NCBI GenBank assembly: GCA_034336665.1
Contig: JAPFBE010000002.1
Coordinates: forward strand, 78,064,905 to 78,128,904
Reading direction: 5' to 3'
Source of the DNA: Luscinia megarhynchos
Taxonomy: Eukaryota > Chordata > Aves > Passeriformes > Turdidae
Length of the DNA stretch: 64,000 nucleotides
Shown piece by piece: positions 50,880 to 61,369 of this stretch. Position 1 is the stretch's first letter; each line of letters begins with the position of its first letter. A program made the translations under genes and the position numbers. The notes beneath the pieces were generated by a model. The model saw only the letters and a program-made list of their open reading frames with translations. It was not told the origin of the DNA and did not search any database.

Positions 50880-51480
50880 TTTGAGGCTTTGAGGGCAACA
50901 CGGCAAATATTCAGTTTGTCTGGCACAAACTGTGCAGGAATCTAATAGAAAGCAATATTGTTGAAAATGGATATCAATTGAAAACAGAGAGCAGTGTCAA
51001 CTATTCCCCACTGGGAGCAGACAACAATAAAACCAGTCAAGCATTACACAGTTGAGCCTGCCAAATGTCATTAGAGTGTAGAAAAAAAGTAAAGGCATAT
51101 ACGAAGGGGGGGATGTGGTGTGGTTGTTGAAGGGGGGAAGTACTCGCCTTATTTATATTTTTCCCCTCGACAATTTAGTAACAAAACTGGGGGGAGGAGG
51201 TGTGGTGGTGTTGGACACAGACACGATGGGATGGCAGATCCCAAAGTTTAAATTTATTATAATGGTGTTGTGAGATAATTCAGGAAAACAGGGAAACATA
51301 TCATCCTATTGTGAATTAAGAACACCAGAAAGATAAAGCAACACAGTTTAATGTCTCTCAACTGCACAGCAAATTACATCGGAGCACAATTTTAATTTTT
51401 AAACATCTTTTCGTTTTCATAAGTCTTAATACCGAGATTACAGTATTAGGTGGGATAATTAGGCCAATTTATTTTTTAAG
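50880..51480. promoter_or_regulatory. Candidate conserved non-coding element beside the CpG island
   Basis: Non-repetitive, mixed-composition sequence lies next to the CpG-island complex. It includes three plus-strand G-runs, at 51106-51112 (G7), 51132-51137 (G6) and 51189-51194 (G6). Each is followed by TGG/GTG-rich sequence, and the wording GTGTGGT recurs. No coding frame or repeat family is recognised. Position next to the island suggests a proximal regulatory role. This is inference from texture and position. Confidence 0.3.
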
Positions 51481-51611
51481 CTCTGCCAAAACAACAATTA
51501 AAAATAACAAAACAAAACACAAACCCCGATCCGCGAGGACGGGATTTTTTCTTTCACACGGCAGCGCTGAGGGGAAGATTTGCTGCCTGGAGAGAGCCCC
51601 GGCTGTGAGAG

Positions 51612-51928
51612 ATGGGGGCAGGAGGGAGGGAGGGAGGGATGGAGAGGAGGGAGGGAAGGAGGGATAGAGGGAGGGATGGAGAGGAAGGAGGGAAGGAGGG
51701 ATAGAGGGAGGGATGGAGAGGAAGGAGGGAAGGAGGGATAGAGGGAGGGATGGAGGGATGGAGGGATGAAGGGATGGAGAGGAGGGAGGGAGGGAAGGAG
51801 GGAAGGAGGGAAGGAGGGAAGGAAGGAGGGAGAGAAGAGGGAAGGAGGGAAGGAGGGAAAGAAGGAGGGAGAGAAGGAAGGAAGGAGGGAAGGATCGAGG
51901 GAAGGAGGGACGGAGGGAGGGAGGGAGG
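51612..51928. repeat. 317-bp polypurine tract (GGAGGGA/GGAAGGA type)
   Basis: Almost every base on the plus strand is A or G, in GGAGGGA, GGAAGGA and GGATGGA steps. A 37-bp higher-order unit starting ATGGAGAGGA repeats three times in register at 51639, 51676 and 51713. Four GGG runs with single-A loops at 51624-51638 meet the G-quadruplex rule, and near-complete versions recur at 51784-51794 and 51915-51928. Mirror-symmetric polypurine DNA can also form triplex. The glycine/arginine/glutamate-rich plus frames and the serine/proline/leucine-rich minus frame are artefacts of the repeat. Confidence 0.95.
51639..51749. repeat. Three-copy 37-bp higher-order repeat
   Basis: Units start at 51639, 51676 and 51713 and are near-identical. 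The first differs mainly by GAGGAGGGAGG against GAGGAAGGAGG. This regular period inside a degenerate purine tract points to unequal exchange or slippage of a multi-step unit. Confidence 0.85.
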
Positions 51929-51970
51929 ATGCGGAGCGCGGCCGTGCCGGCGCTCCCGCGGCGCTCCCGC

Positions 51971-51989
51971 AGCTCCACCTAGTGCGGGG
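51971..51989 (-). promoter_or_regulatory. CTCF-like site in the CpG island
   Basis: Read on the minus strand, 51989 to 51971 gives CCCCGCACTAGGTGGAGCT. The core GCACTAGGTGGAGCT aligns with the CTCF motif CCACCAGGGGGCGCT, keeping the CAC-AG--GG-GCT framework with commonly tolerated changes. CTCF sites inside CpG islands often act as insulators or loop anchors. This is a motif match by eye and has not been scored. Confidence 0.45.
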
Positions 51990-52200
51990 CCGCCCCGGCG
52001 CCGGCCGGCAGCTCTCCGGAGCCCGGCATCACCCGGAGCTCCCTCCCAGCGCTCACATTTCTGCGCGCTGTGGCCCGGCCGGCAGCTGAGCCGCTCCGCC
52101 GCCAGAGCGCCCCGGCCCTTCCCGGACCCGGCGTTTCCCCCGCTCCTTCAACCAGCCTTCCCCGTCGGGAGTTTCTGCTTCGCTGGCTGCGAGTTTGACT

Positions 52201-53407
52201 AAAGGGCCTTGCACTTCTCTGAGTTCTTTTGCTGTTTTTTACCTCCGTATTTACTGTCTGGTGGTAGACACACAGTCCAGAGTGTCTCGATCCTGTTCTG
52301 CTTCAGAGCCTGAAGTTCCTCTCACCTAATCCCAAAATGTGTCCCGAGCTCACCCCTGCCCAGCTCTGCAGATCCCCACCAGTGTTCCTGCACCTCAGGC
52401 AAGCAGGGAACACCCACCTGTCCAAAGCTCATGCTGACCAGCTCCCACTCTTACTAGGGAGTACCTGATCTGTGACATTTATAGTGAATTTGGGGATTTC
52501 TGAAATGCCTAACAGCAGAGGTTACATCGCTCAGGGTACCCCAGGCCTCAAGTCAAATGCAGTCATCACTCCAAAAGGAACTTCATTGTTTGCTCAGTCC
52601 AAAGACTCTGTTAAAATATAATCTGCAGAGCACTACAATATGTTTATTAATCAGTTGCCTACATTGTTGTATAGTAAAAATGCAGGTCAAAATAGCTGGG
52701 TAGAGATAAAGCACGTAAAGCACAGATCAAAACTACCTGTACCATGTGGTATTATAGTTGTTAGATCACAACTATGTCTCTGAACTAAAAGAGCCTGCAT
52801 CCTGTTAAAAATTCCCACATCCCCATGGCAAATTTTATTTCCTTTTGAATTCAGTTGTAAAAATTGGAAGCAAGGAAATTCACAGGCCAAAACACTGTCT
52901 AGATAACATTAAGGGGCATGTTGCTTCCAAAGCCTTGCGTGGGTTTTAGCCACATGTCTCCCACTGATTTTAATGGGATTTGCATGGCTAAAATCCTGTG
53001 CAATGCTTTGAAAATGTATCCCTGAGGGTCTGTCATGAATTCATAAAGCCCCAGAATTTCTGAGTTAAAACCAAAATACAGTGTTGACTGATTTTAAAGG
53101 CTTGTTGCCACTCTCCTAATTAAAATACAGCTTAGTTTGGTAAAAGGTCTATTCTGCTTTGCATATAATGTATATGTGTTTAATATAATTCTAGTATGTG
53201 TATAATTTATATGGTTGTGTTATTTACACTACAAAAGAGTTGTGTTATATGCAACTTCTAATTTTCATAACACTTTCATTATACATTGGGTAGTAAGCTC
53301 CAAACAATGAATAAAATTGCTACTGTTCTTTCAATGAGCTCGTAAATGTCACTGAAGAAATTGCCGTCATGCTAAGGGTGAGTTGGTTTTGTGGCACACT
53401 TATTGAC
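52201..53407. other. Unique non-coding DNA
   Basis: No gene or repeat is recognised. If the CpG island drives a plus-strand transcript, its first intron or exon would lie here, but I see no canonical donor close to the island. Confidence 0.45.
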
Positions 53408-53422
53408 AGAACAGTTTGTTCT
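53408..53422. promoter_or_regulatory. Perfect palindromic steroid-receptor response element
   Basis: AGAACAGTTTGTTCT matches the consensus AGAACAnnnTGTTCT at all 12 defined positions. This is the ideal binding palindrome for the glucocorticoid, androgen, progesterone and mineralocorticoid receptor group. It lies about 1.3 kb from the CpG island. A perfect match is expected by chance about once in 17 Mb (4 to the 12th), so its presence in 64 kb is notable. Occupancy is unknown. Confidence 0.6.
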
Positions 53423-54031
53423 CATATAAGATTACAACATTTTCTTTAAAATGTTTTGCATGGTATTATACCATTAAGGATCACGAAAAGTAGGAACACA
53501 AATCAACACCTCACAAAATATTTGGTCTCTGACAAATACACAAAATTAAGGAGTCACTGTTCTTTCATTCTTGTGCACTCACAGGAAGGCTCTCAGGTCA
53601 ACATTGTCTTTATATTAAGTGGTCTGTGAACAGCCAGTATGTCAGGTCAGCAAAAGCAAACTGGTGCTACAGACTAAGCCAGTTTCTCTATGCCCACCAA
53701 ATTTGCAGGTTTGCTTGCCTTCATTTTAAACACTCCTAATCTGTTCCTGCATTCTTCTTTGTTTTCACCCTCATGAGAGTTGGATAATATTATGTTTGGT
53801 TATCATCAGATAGAAAAAAACACTCTAGTCCTATATATCTACCAAGGTAAGCAGGCATTTTAGCACATCTTGACTTGTCATATTAGATATTCAATAGGTG
53901 GTTATTAAACACACAATCTGACTCTCTCTAAACTAACAAACACACCTCAAATACTTGCCAGCAAAAAGAGTAGGTATAAGAAATTTCAACCCAGCCTTGC
54001 AATTTGGTCTCTTTCTTGTGTTAAGCTTAAA
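53423..54031. other. Unique AT-rich non-coding DNA
   Basis: Nothing recognised. Confidence 0.5.
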
Positions 54032-54200
54032 AATCATGAAATCACAGAACAGGTGAGGTTGGAAGGGAGCACAGTGGGTCATCTGGTCCAACCTCTCTGC
54101 TTAAAGCAGGGTCATCCCAGAGCACATGGCACAGGATTGTGTCCAGATGGTTCTTGTAGATCTGCAGTGGGGGAGACTCCACAACCTCTCTTGCTAGAGA
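54032..54200 (-). mobile_element. CR1 LINE, 3' end fragment (minus strand)
   Basis: On the plus strand it starts ATCATGAAATCACAGAAC, the degenerate terminal repeats in reverse complement. It continues with GAGGTTGGAAGGGA, GTCATCTGGTCCAACC, AGCAGGGTCATCCCAGAGCA, CATGGCACAGGATTGTGTCC and GGAGACTCCACAACCTCTC. This is the subfamily text with the 'hidden' GTCATCCCAGAGCACATGGC block, different from the other two copies. It is 5'-truncated and non-coding. All three CR1 3' ends here are on the minus strand. Confidence 0.92.
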
Positions 54201-54544
54201 GGTGGTTTGGTTATTTTTGCTGATCACCAAAATCACCAAAACCATTTTCATCCTTGATACAAGGTCAAACAAGTTTTGGGAACATCAGTTGTAAAAGCAG
54301 ATTCCAAACAGAATCAGCTTTCCAGGTTCAGAGTTAAGTAATAATAAAGCACAGCAAATTTACTTGTCATCATCAGCTGAACTAGCCAAATATGCAAAAG
54401 CAAATCACCTTGCAGCAATCCAATCCTTTTAAAATTTCTTACTTTGTATTTTGCTACCAAGAGGACTCTAAATGTATGGCTGTTAGCCTGCAGGATGAAC
54501 AACCCCTGGCAGGTTTTCTCTAATGAGGACTGGTTCCATAGCTC

Positions 54545-54796
54545 AGTGGTCCACAAACTGTAGCCCATGGCTCTGTAGTGGCCCAAAAGCCTTGGATAAT
54601 AAACAGAAAAATATACCAACTTACATTGTGTCCAAACATGCCATGCTGCTATTTTCAGTGTAGTTTTCCTGACTTGCCAGAAGGAAGTTTTCAGCTAAGT
54701 GCAATTTGCACATTTGCTCTGGGCCTTTCTTTGAAAATGCCCTGGTATGTTCCTCAAAGGGCACATGGCAGCTGAGGGTTAAAGGTGGTTCACTAG
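54545..54796. mobile_element. Possible hAT-type DNA transposon relic
   Basis: CAGTGGTCCACAAACTGTAG at 54545-54564, followed by CCCATGG and TGGCCC, resembles the terminal sequence of Charlie-like hAT elements (CAGTGGT-CCAAACT-TGGCCC). At the other side, AGGGTTAAAGGTGGTTCACTAG (54775-54796) is a weak inverse match, and GTCTAGAA next to it resembles the preferred hAT target. The flanking 8 bp do not match each other, so the boundaries are unproven. No transposase is present. Confidence 0.25.
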
Positions 54797-57700
54797 TCTA
54801 GAAAAGCCTTGGGGCCATTGCCTTAGCTCATTCTGGGCAATGTACTTTCACTGAAATCATCAATCCTTGCATTTTAACTCTGATACTCATTACCATTCTT
54901 TTCAAATACCATAAAAATTAAAGATAACAGTGCATGAACCCTGAAAGGCAATATCCCTTGGCCTCACATATGCATAAGATTTCTCCTCCTCTCCTTTTTT
55001 CTTTTCCTTTCTTCCTCCCCTCTAATCTCTCTCCTCACTGATTGCTCTTTGATAAACAATAACATACAAGATGCAAAACTCACAGAGGCAATCAAACACA
55101 CAAGAGTAAAACCACACAAGAGGTAGTGTCTATGCACTGCTGTGAGTTGCCCCCTTCTTCACTTGTTTTATTCTTAATTTAGATCCCTGAGGAATTTTCC
55201 TATTTGCCAGAGACACATTGCACATTCTGATTGAACATGTTCTAATTCTTCCATGGGAAAGAAGACATGGGGGAAAAAAGCAAAAAAACAAAACAACAAA
55301 ATGGCAACCTCTTTGATTTTAAAAGAAAATTGTAATCTGTATTGTCATCTCTGAGTTTTCCTTTGTCAGCAAGGCTGGAAGAATATGTTCTGATCAAATA
55401 TTTGGGTGTGTGCTTTTCATTCTGAAGATGAGGACCTCAGCTCCTGACATATCTTGGTTGGTGGCCAAGTTTTGACCCCTAATAATTTAAAACAATCACC
55501 ACCTGCTTCAAAGGGTGGGAAAAAGACTCCTTCTTGCTGATCATTAGTCTAGGATGAGCAAAATCTTTTACTGCATCAAATTGAAATGTAATAGGTGCAA
55601 GAGAATTGAAGTCTTGCACTAAGCACTTCATTACCTGCAGGCCTCAATGTTTGGTTTTTCACCCTGTCAAAAACATAAGCATACAATGGTTTTTCAGATC
55701 TCTGAGTTAGCTACTTTGCCTTATAAGACCTGTCACTTAAGCTGTGTAAAGCCTGTCATTTTCAGCCTTTTGATGTGCTCTGAACAGGATGTGTGTGTAT
55801 ATATACATCCATCATTAGATATGTACATTTGCAAAGTAAAAATATCTTTATGGCTATTTTTGAGATTCTTACAGCTATTATAATATCCATTCAACTTCTA
55901 CAACAGTATTTTAGAATAAAGACTGTCCTAGATCAATGCACATTCATTTCAGACCCAAGAATATTTTAAACAGGGTGTCATCCATCTTTAGGAACAATGG
56001 ATAACTTTTTTCAGACCATCGGTTGCAAAGGAAAAAATGTGCCTTTGAAGATACATGAAGTGGGAGCTGCATGGACATCCTCAGAGAGCAGCACTGCCCC
56101 TTCAGCTGCTCTTCCAGCCAGCAAGCTTCCCCCAGTACATCTGACATGATTCCAGCAGGAACATCAGATCACTTGGCATTACCCAAATAAAACAAGGTCT
56201 TGCTTGCCCATGTCTTGCCTTTCCTTCAAAGACCCCAGGCATCAAACAGATGGGAAGAGGTTTTATTTCAGGCCAACAGTAGGTCCCAGGAGATGGGCTG
56301 AAAAGCACCCTGCTGTCTAGGATGAGCTGGCTTCAGGTGCTTGGGAAAATATGGAAGTAAAGCTATTTTTGTGGGCAGAAGTGAGGAGGAGGAGGATTTA
56401 CTGCAGCAGCCACAAGGATGGGGCTGAACTCAGCAGTGGGACCCAGACCCACGTCACAGGGCCACTCTGGGATGCCCAGGGTGGCCCAAGGGCCAGGCTG
56501 CAGCTCCCTGCATGGCCAGGGGGGCTCAGCTGCAGGTGGCCTGTGGGACCAAGCCCTCCAGGGCAGGAGATGCTGCTAATTAGAGGTTCTAGACTCATTA
56601 AGGCATTGCCTGAGGACTGCCCTCACATGGTCTGCTGTGCTGGAACAGGGTAACATCCCCTACAGGAGATGGTAGCTCTTCTGTGCTTCTACAAGCAGTC
56701 AGAGATCCAGGGTCCCTCCTGCTAACCCAAGGGACTCCTGCTCGACACCCCCTGCACCTCCCAGGGAAAGGGAGCATGTCTGTCACCCCACCCTTGAGAA
56801 ATAGCTCTGGCTTGGATGCTTTTTATCCTTCTAAAAAGGACCCAGTGTGTCCTCCTGTAACAACTCTTAAGGCTAAAATTGAGTTCTGACAGAAAAAAAA
56901 GAAAAAAAAAAAAAATTTTTCTTTTTCTCTTTATTAAAAGAGATGTCCAAAGCTGTAGGACGTGCTTCTTTTACATACTCACAGTAATTTACTGGGCAAA
57001 AAGAAGAAAAAAAGATCTTGTTTTTTTCCCCTACACAAAATCTAGCAGAGATGCTTCAGAACATTCCAAAAGAAATGGTAATAGAAGAGTATATTGTGGC
57101 TCCACGTTTTTGAGGGCTTTCATGAATTGTGAGAATGATTGTCCGTGCATGTAGATTCAAAGATGGGCTTTTTCTTTCTTAACTGCTCCTTGAACAGCAC
57201 AGTCCATATTTGACAAGTTAGAAGCATTAGAGAATAAATTCACAGAGATGAAAATAGAATTTCCAAAAAAGTTTTCCTTAGACTTCAAAGCAGATAAAAA
57301 GAATTCAAGGAAGTTTGATCTTTATTTTATAAGTATGTACAAGAGAAAGAGAGAATGAAGGCAACAGTCAAAGAAAAGTCTAGTTTAATATTTCTCTTGT
57401 GGGCATACATAATGAGAAGTGGAATGCCACAGTTCCTCAGTGTTCATAGGGTAGCAATTCACTGCCATAAAATTATATCTGGCTTCTTAGAAAATTCCTT
57501 CACTTCTCTGTTTTTGTCTGAAGTATGACAACTTGCTCTTGAGGCTTGCAGATGCTGAGCTGTACTGGATGGATTATTGCTAGAAAAATTAAAACCTAAC
57601 AGAGATGTAAACTTTCTTTAAGTTTTCCACCTGAAAGGCAGTATATTTTCTCTAGAAAAACTAAGAGGGAAATTAATTTTTAAAACAAAACCTTGTAAAG

Positions 57701-58039
57701 GTTTCTAGTTTATAGAAAATCAGACAAAAGGAAAGGGTGAATAGGATTCTTATTTGAGCAACAGAGCATTTCAACATTCTAGCATTTGCAGAGAAACTGA
57801 TCTAAGTGAATGTTTACAAAATGACAAACAATACAAAAAGAGATAAGGGTGCAATGAAAAAAAAACAGAATTAAGCAGAATGATTTTTTTCCTGACATTT
57901 TATTTTTAAAACTGTAGTTTTCCATAGGTCAGTGTCCGTTCAGGCTAATTATACCCATACCAGAAACTAAATAATGCCTGGGAGTTTTTCCAGCTATGGT
58001 GTTCCATCAGCTGTACAATTAAATTGTCCCCAGCAGAAC
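54797..58039. other. Unique non-coding DNA with low-complexity tracts
   Basis: Includes a pyrimidine-rich stretch at about 54979-55036, a TG/TA run at 55791-55807 and an A8-G-A14 run at 56893-56915. The block 56340-56800 is GC-richer and gives overlapping chance frames of up to 100 codons on both strands. No gene is recognised. Confidence 0.5.
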
Positions 58040-58055
58040 TTTGGCCCAGGCCAAA
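58040..58055. repeat. Perfect inverted repeat TTTGGCC-CA-GGCCAAA
   Basis: Seven-base arms at 58040-58046 and 58049-58055 flank a two-base centre. The arms contain NFI half-sites (TTGGC and GCCAA), but the spacer is 4 bases where NFI prefers 5, so NFI binding would be suboptimal. Confidence 0.7.
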
Positions 58056-60337
58056 AAGAACTCTTTCAAACAGGTTCTGGGCTTGGCTTAGAGCTGTTGT
58101 GGCCAGGAACCATTTCTGGATATATTTTTGGATACAATCACCCTGTGCAAGAGAGAATTTATTAACACAAGTGCAACCTGTTTTGTGCTGGTTTACTCAA
58201 ATACCAAAAAAGAGTGCTAGTTTCATAAAATTTGCTTGTATGAACAAGATAACTTGATCTGTATCATGTCAAAGCAGAAACCTGACAAACAAACCTCAGT
58301 GACTATAGGTGTGGGAATGTGTACTGGATTTACACAGTGCTTATAAGAAACCTGCATGCTCGTGCTTGGGGTCAGTAGTAGTGTGAACTAGGTGGAAGAC
58401 AGCCTGAGAGCACAGAGAAAATATGGATGCTACATAACAAGGACCTGCTCTCCTGGGCTTAATTGACTGATTTTTCTTCTCATTTCTATGCTCTAAGTGC
58501 AGAGATATAGTCATCTGATCAGTACCATTTTACTCAATTTGTTCCTAGCACAGAGTAGGTTTGTCTTTTCAGAGGCTCATGGAAGTACCAAAATTTGACA
58601 TGAGTTACTTCTGAATTTTTAAAACCTCATGCAAATCTGATTATTGGCAAAAAGATGCAGATAATAAAAATGCATTAGCTGTATCATACCATGGACTGCT
58701 GCAAGGATCACAGGACCAGCACTAGACAAGTCAGCTCTGAACTAGACAACTTTGGTGCAGCAAGTACCACATGGGCACAAGAAACTGGAGTCAACATCAG
58801 CTCAGGCATATCCAGCAATTTTAGCCCACCTTAGTGACCAGCAGGTCCCTCCAGAGAATGCTGGAGAGTGTGCTAGTGCAAAATGTATAATATTTGCTGC
58901 ATGAGAGCTCAGTTCAGAAAGCACCTGAAGTAAATGTTACTAAGGGTATTTGTCCCATGAGAGTCATCCAACTAAAAAAGATGAAATTTTGTTAGTTAAT
59001 TAAATATCTAGTTAATGGCTCTGCTGATTATGCTACTTATTACAATGCAAACATGTTTAAGCTTTTTAAGGTATAGTCTTTTTCATGAAAACACACAACT
59101 GAGGGAAAGTGAAGAATGTCTGCAGTAAGTCTCAGGCTTCTCTCACAGTTGCAGCAAGACCCTCACATCTTTTGTTGGTAGAAAGGACCCTGGGGTTTGG
59201 ATGCTATGAATGCCCATGTCTGATGCACCCAGCTTTGCAGCTACTTTGCTGATAGACATGTTACTCACCCAACTTGCACGAACGACCGAGGGTTTTATTA
59301 GGCACATTGGAAGTGAGTGTTTTGAGCTGTGATGATTTTTTAAGGCATGATGAAGGGTCCCATCTACCCTAATCAACTTTGCATAGCCAGGGCTCAACTT
59401 CCAGTGTTGTCTTTCATCAGTGCAAGTGTCAGTCACTGGCCAGCGCGTTGCCCACAGCCCTCTGCCCTCATTTCTTCGTGGCGGGATGCATGTTGTTCTT
59501 TCAGGACAATTTCCTTTCGCCTGCTTTCCCAGCTTGCCTGGCCATGACAGGTCTGCCCCGGTTATGGCATTCACCATATGGCTGGGCTTGGCTCCACCCT
59601 ATCTTTTAATAATTCCATCTCACTGACCATCCCCCTTGCCTTGCTTTCACTGAGGGCATTTCAGAATTCAGCCCCAAACTATTGGTTCTGACTAGCTTAC
59701 CCATGTTAAATCTGAAAATATTAGCATTTATTTTCCGCTCAGTGATAGCCCCTGAAGTGACCTTAGTAGGTTATGTCTCATTTCATATATTTTCCTCCTA
59801 TGGTAAACTGATACAGTGTTGATACAGCTAGAGCTATTAAGTCACAGCTTGAGTTCAGACAAATGCACTTGGAAACATGGGTTTAGGATATCATGTAATT
59901 CATAGACATTTTTTCTCTCCTGTTATCCACATTTCTGTATTGAAAATACATTAAAGTATGTTAAAAATCTACCCAATTTTCCAGAAAATGCAAATATGGA
60001 AAAATAAATATATGCAGGTATGTAAAGAATGGACTACAGACTTCCAGCTGTTTTGAAGGATTGGTGCAAATTCACAATCCAAGTTAAAAAACAAACTAGA
60101 GAAATATTTGAAAGAATTTTTTCAAATATAAAGCCTACGATTTTTTAAGCTGTTGAAAGGCAGAGATGGAGATCTGCTCATTTCACCTGTGAGGAGAGCA
60201 TTTCAAAAGGTAAAAGCTATTCAGCAATCTGTTTTTTATTACAATAACTGTAAATATATTAGTTGCATTATAATGTTTTTAATTACTATTTTTACATCTT
60301 TTTGGTTGCAGAGTTAATACAAATTACACTTTTTTTA
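58056..60337. other. Unique AT-rich non-coding DNA
   Basis: No gene or repeat is recognised. A minus-strand ATG-started frame of 144 codons (59143-59577) shows no domain. Opposed frames lie over it, and I treat it as chance. Confidence 0.5.
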
Positions 60338-60361
60338 CCCAAGTGTGCTCGCACACTTGGG
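60338..60361. repeat. Perfect 10-bp inverted repeat with 4-base loop
   Basis: CCCAAGTGTG (60338-60347) and CACACTTGGG (60352-60361) are exact reverse complements separated by CTCG. Each arm contains CAAGTG/CACTTG, the core bound by NK2-type homeodomains. The arms also resemble T-box half-sites. As RNA it would form a short hairpin with a tetraloop, preceded by a T7 run. It is too short for a microRNA precursor. Confidence 0.85.
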
Positions 60362-61369
60362 ATCACATGGGATTGTCCCTGCCTAATCTGAGCCTCATGT
60401 TGAGACTAAGAACTTTCCTATTGCACCACTTTGGAAAAATTGCCTACAGCCATGATTTGGCCTAGTTAGGCATATTCATCCATATAGTTTTAATTACCTC
60501 TGTACATGCTATTTCACATAAGGCTCTGGCCTCACACGACACAGAGGGTGAATAGCAATCACCATGCCAGTGCCTGGTCACTGTTTCTTTAATCTGACAA
60601 TGCTTTGTGTCCTATGAAATGGGAAAACAAGGAAAGGCTTCTTTCCTTCTGAGCTTTGCCACGACACTTATTTCTTTAATATCAAGCAAAATGATAAAGC
60701 TGAAAAGGTACCAACATGGTCCTTCTTGGATGGAGAGGGACAGAAGTGATCTTACTCCTGTGTGCAGGCAGGATGATCATGCATGGGGGGATCAAGCAGC
60801 ATCCCTCAATTTAGGGTGCACAGTTTGTTTAGTTACAACTTCATTTTATCTGTGTTTATACACTTGATGTGTCAATCCCCAGCTCCTGCCCACAGCTGGT
60901 CCTTAGGACAGAGCTGCCAACCCTTTGGTTTCTCACGAGGAGCTGGCTGAGGGTGAGGATCATGGTCACGCTCACAATGGTACAAAGAATTAAATCCACA
61001 GTCAGGAGCCTCCAATGGGATGGCAAACCTCTCAGCTTGATTCCTTGCCTTATTTGCTCTCTTCCCTGAGTTCAGCAGCCTGCTAGGGGTGACTGGAAAC
61101 AAAAATAATGCTTAGGGCTCTTTCCACCCTGCTCCCTTGTGGCAGGACAGAAAAGGGAGGTGAGCTCTCCTCCAGTCCCTGTGCCCTCCATCCAGGGGAG
61201 GGACAACACTGCCAGAGGGTCTGGAGAGGGTGATCCCATAACTGTCAAAATTCCTAACAGTAACCAAAAACCTCTTTCTTTTTGTTCTTAAAAATCACCA
61301 TGAGGTTTCTGTTGGAAGAGGAGTTTTCTCTGAAATATTTTTTTAATAAAAGACTGGCTTTTAAGCCTT
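60362..61369. other. Unique non-coding DNA
   Basis: No gene or repeat is recognised. Confidence 0.5.

Larger units (their letters stand above)
51525..52200. promoter_or_regulatory. CpG island interrupted by a polypurine tract; candidate promoter
   Basis: The core at 51931-52151 holds 33 CpGs by hand count in about 220 bp of very GC-rich sequence. A lighter CpG shoulder at 51525-51600 lies on the other side of the purine tract, and further CpGs follow to about 52195. In birds and mammals such density nearly always marks an unmethylated promoter or boundary. I find no TATA box, no persuasive first-exon donor on the plus strand and no recognisable protein in either direction. The transcript start and its strand therefore cannot be assigned. 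Proline/arginine-rich frames crossing it are compositional. It could be the promoter of a non-coding RNA, an alternative promoter of a distant gene, or an orphan island. Confidence 0.7.

Noticed and set aside
51469..52202. Long serine/proline/leucine-rich minus frame and glycine/arginine/glutamate-rich plus frames
   Set aside because: They are direct products of the GGAGGGA repeat, which contains no stops in several frames.
54541..54552. Second A-box-like word TAGCTCAGTGGT
   Set aside because: No cloverleaf follows. The wording is better explained by the possible hAT terminus starting at 54545.
58040..58055. NFI full site
   Set aside because: The half-site spacing is 4 rather than 5 bases, so I report only the inverted repeat.
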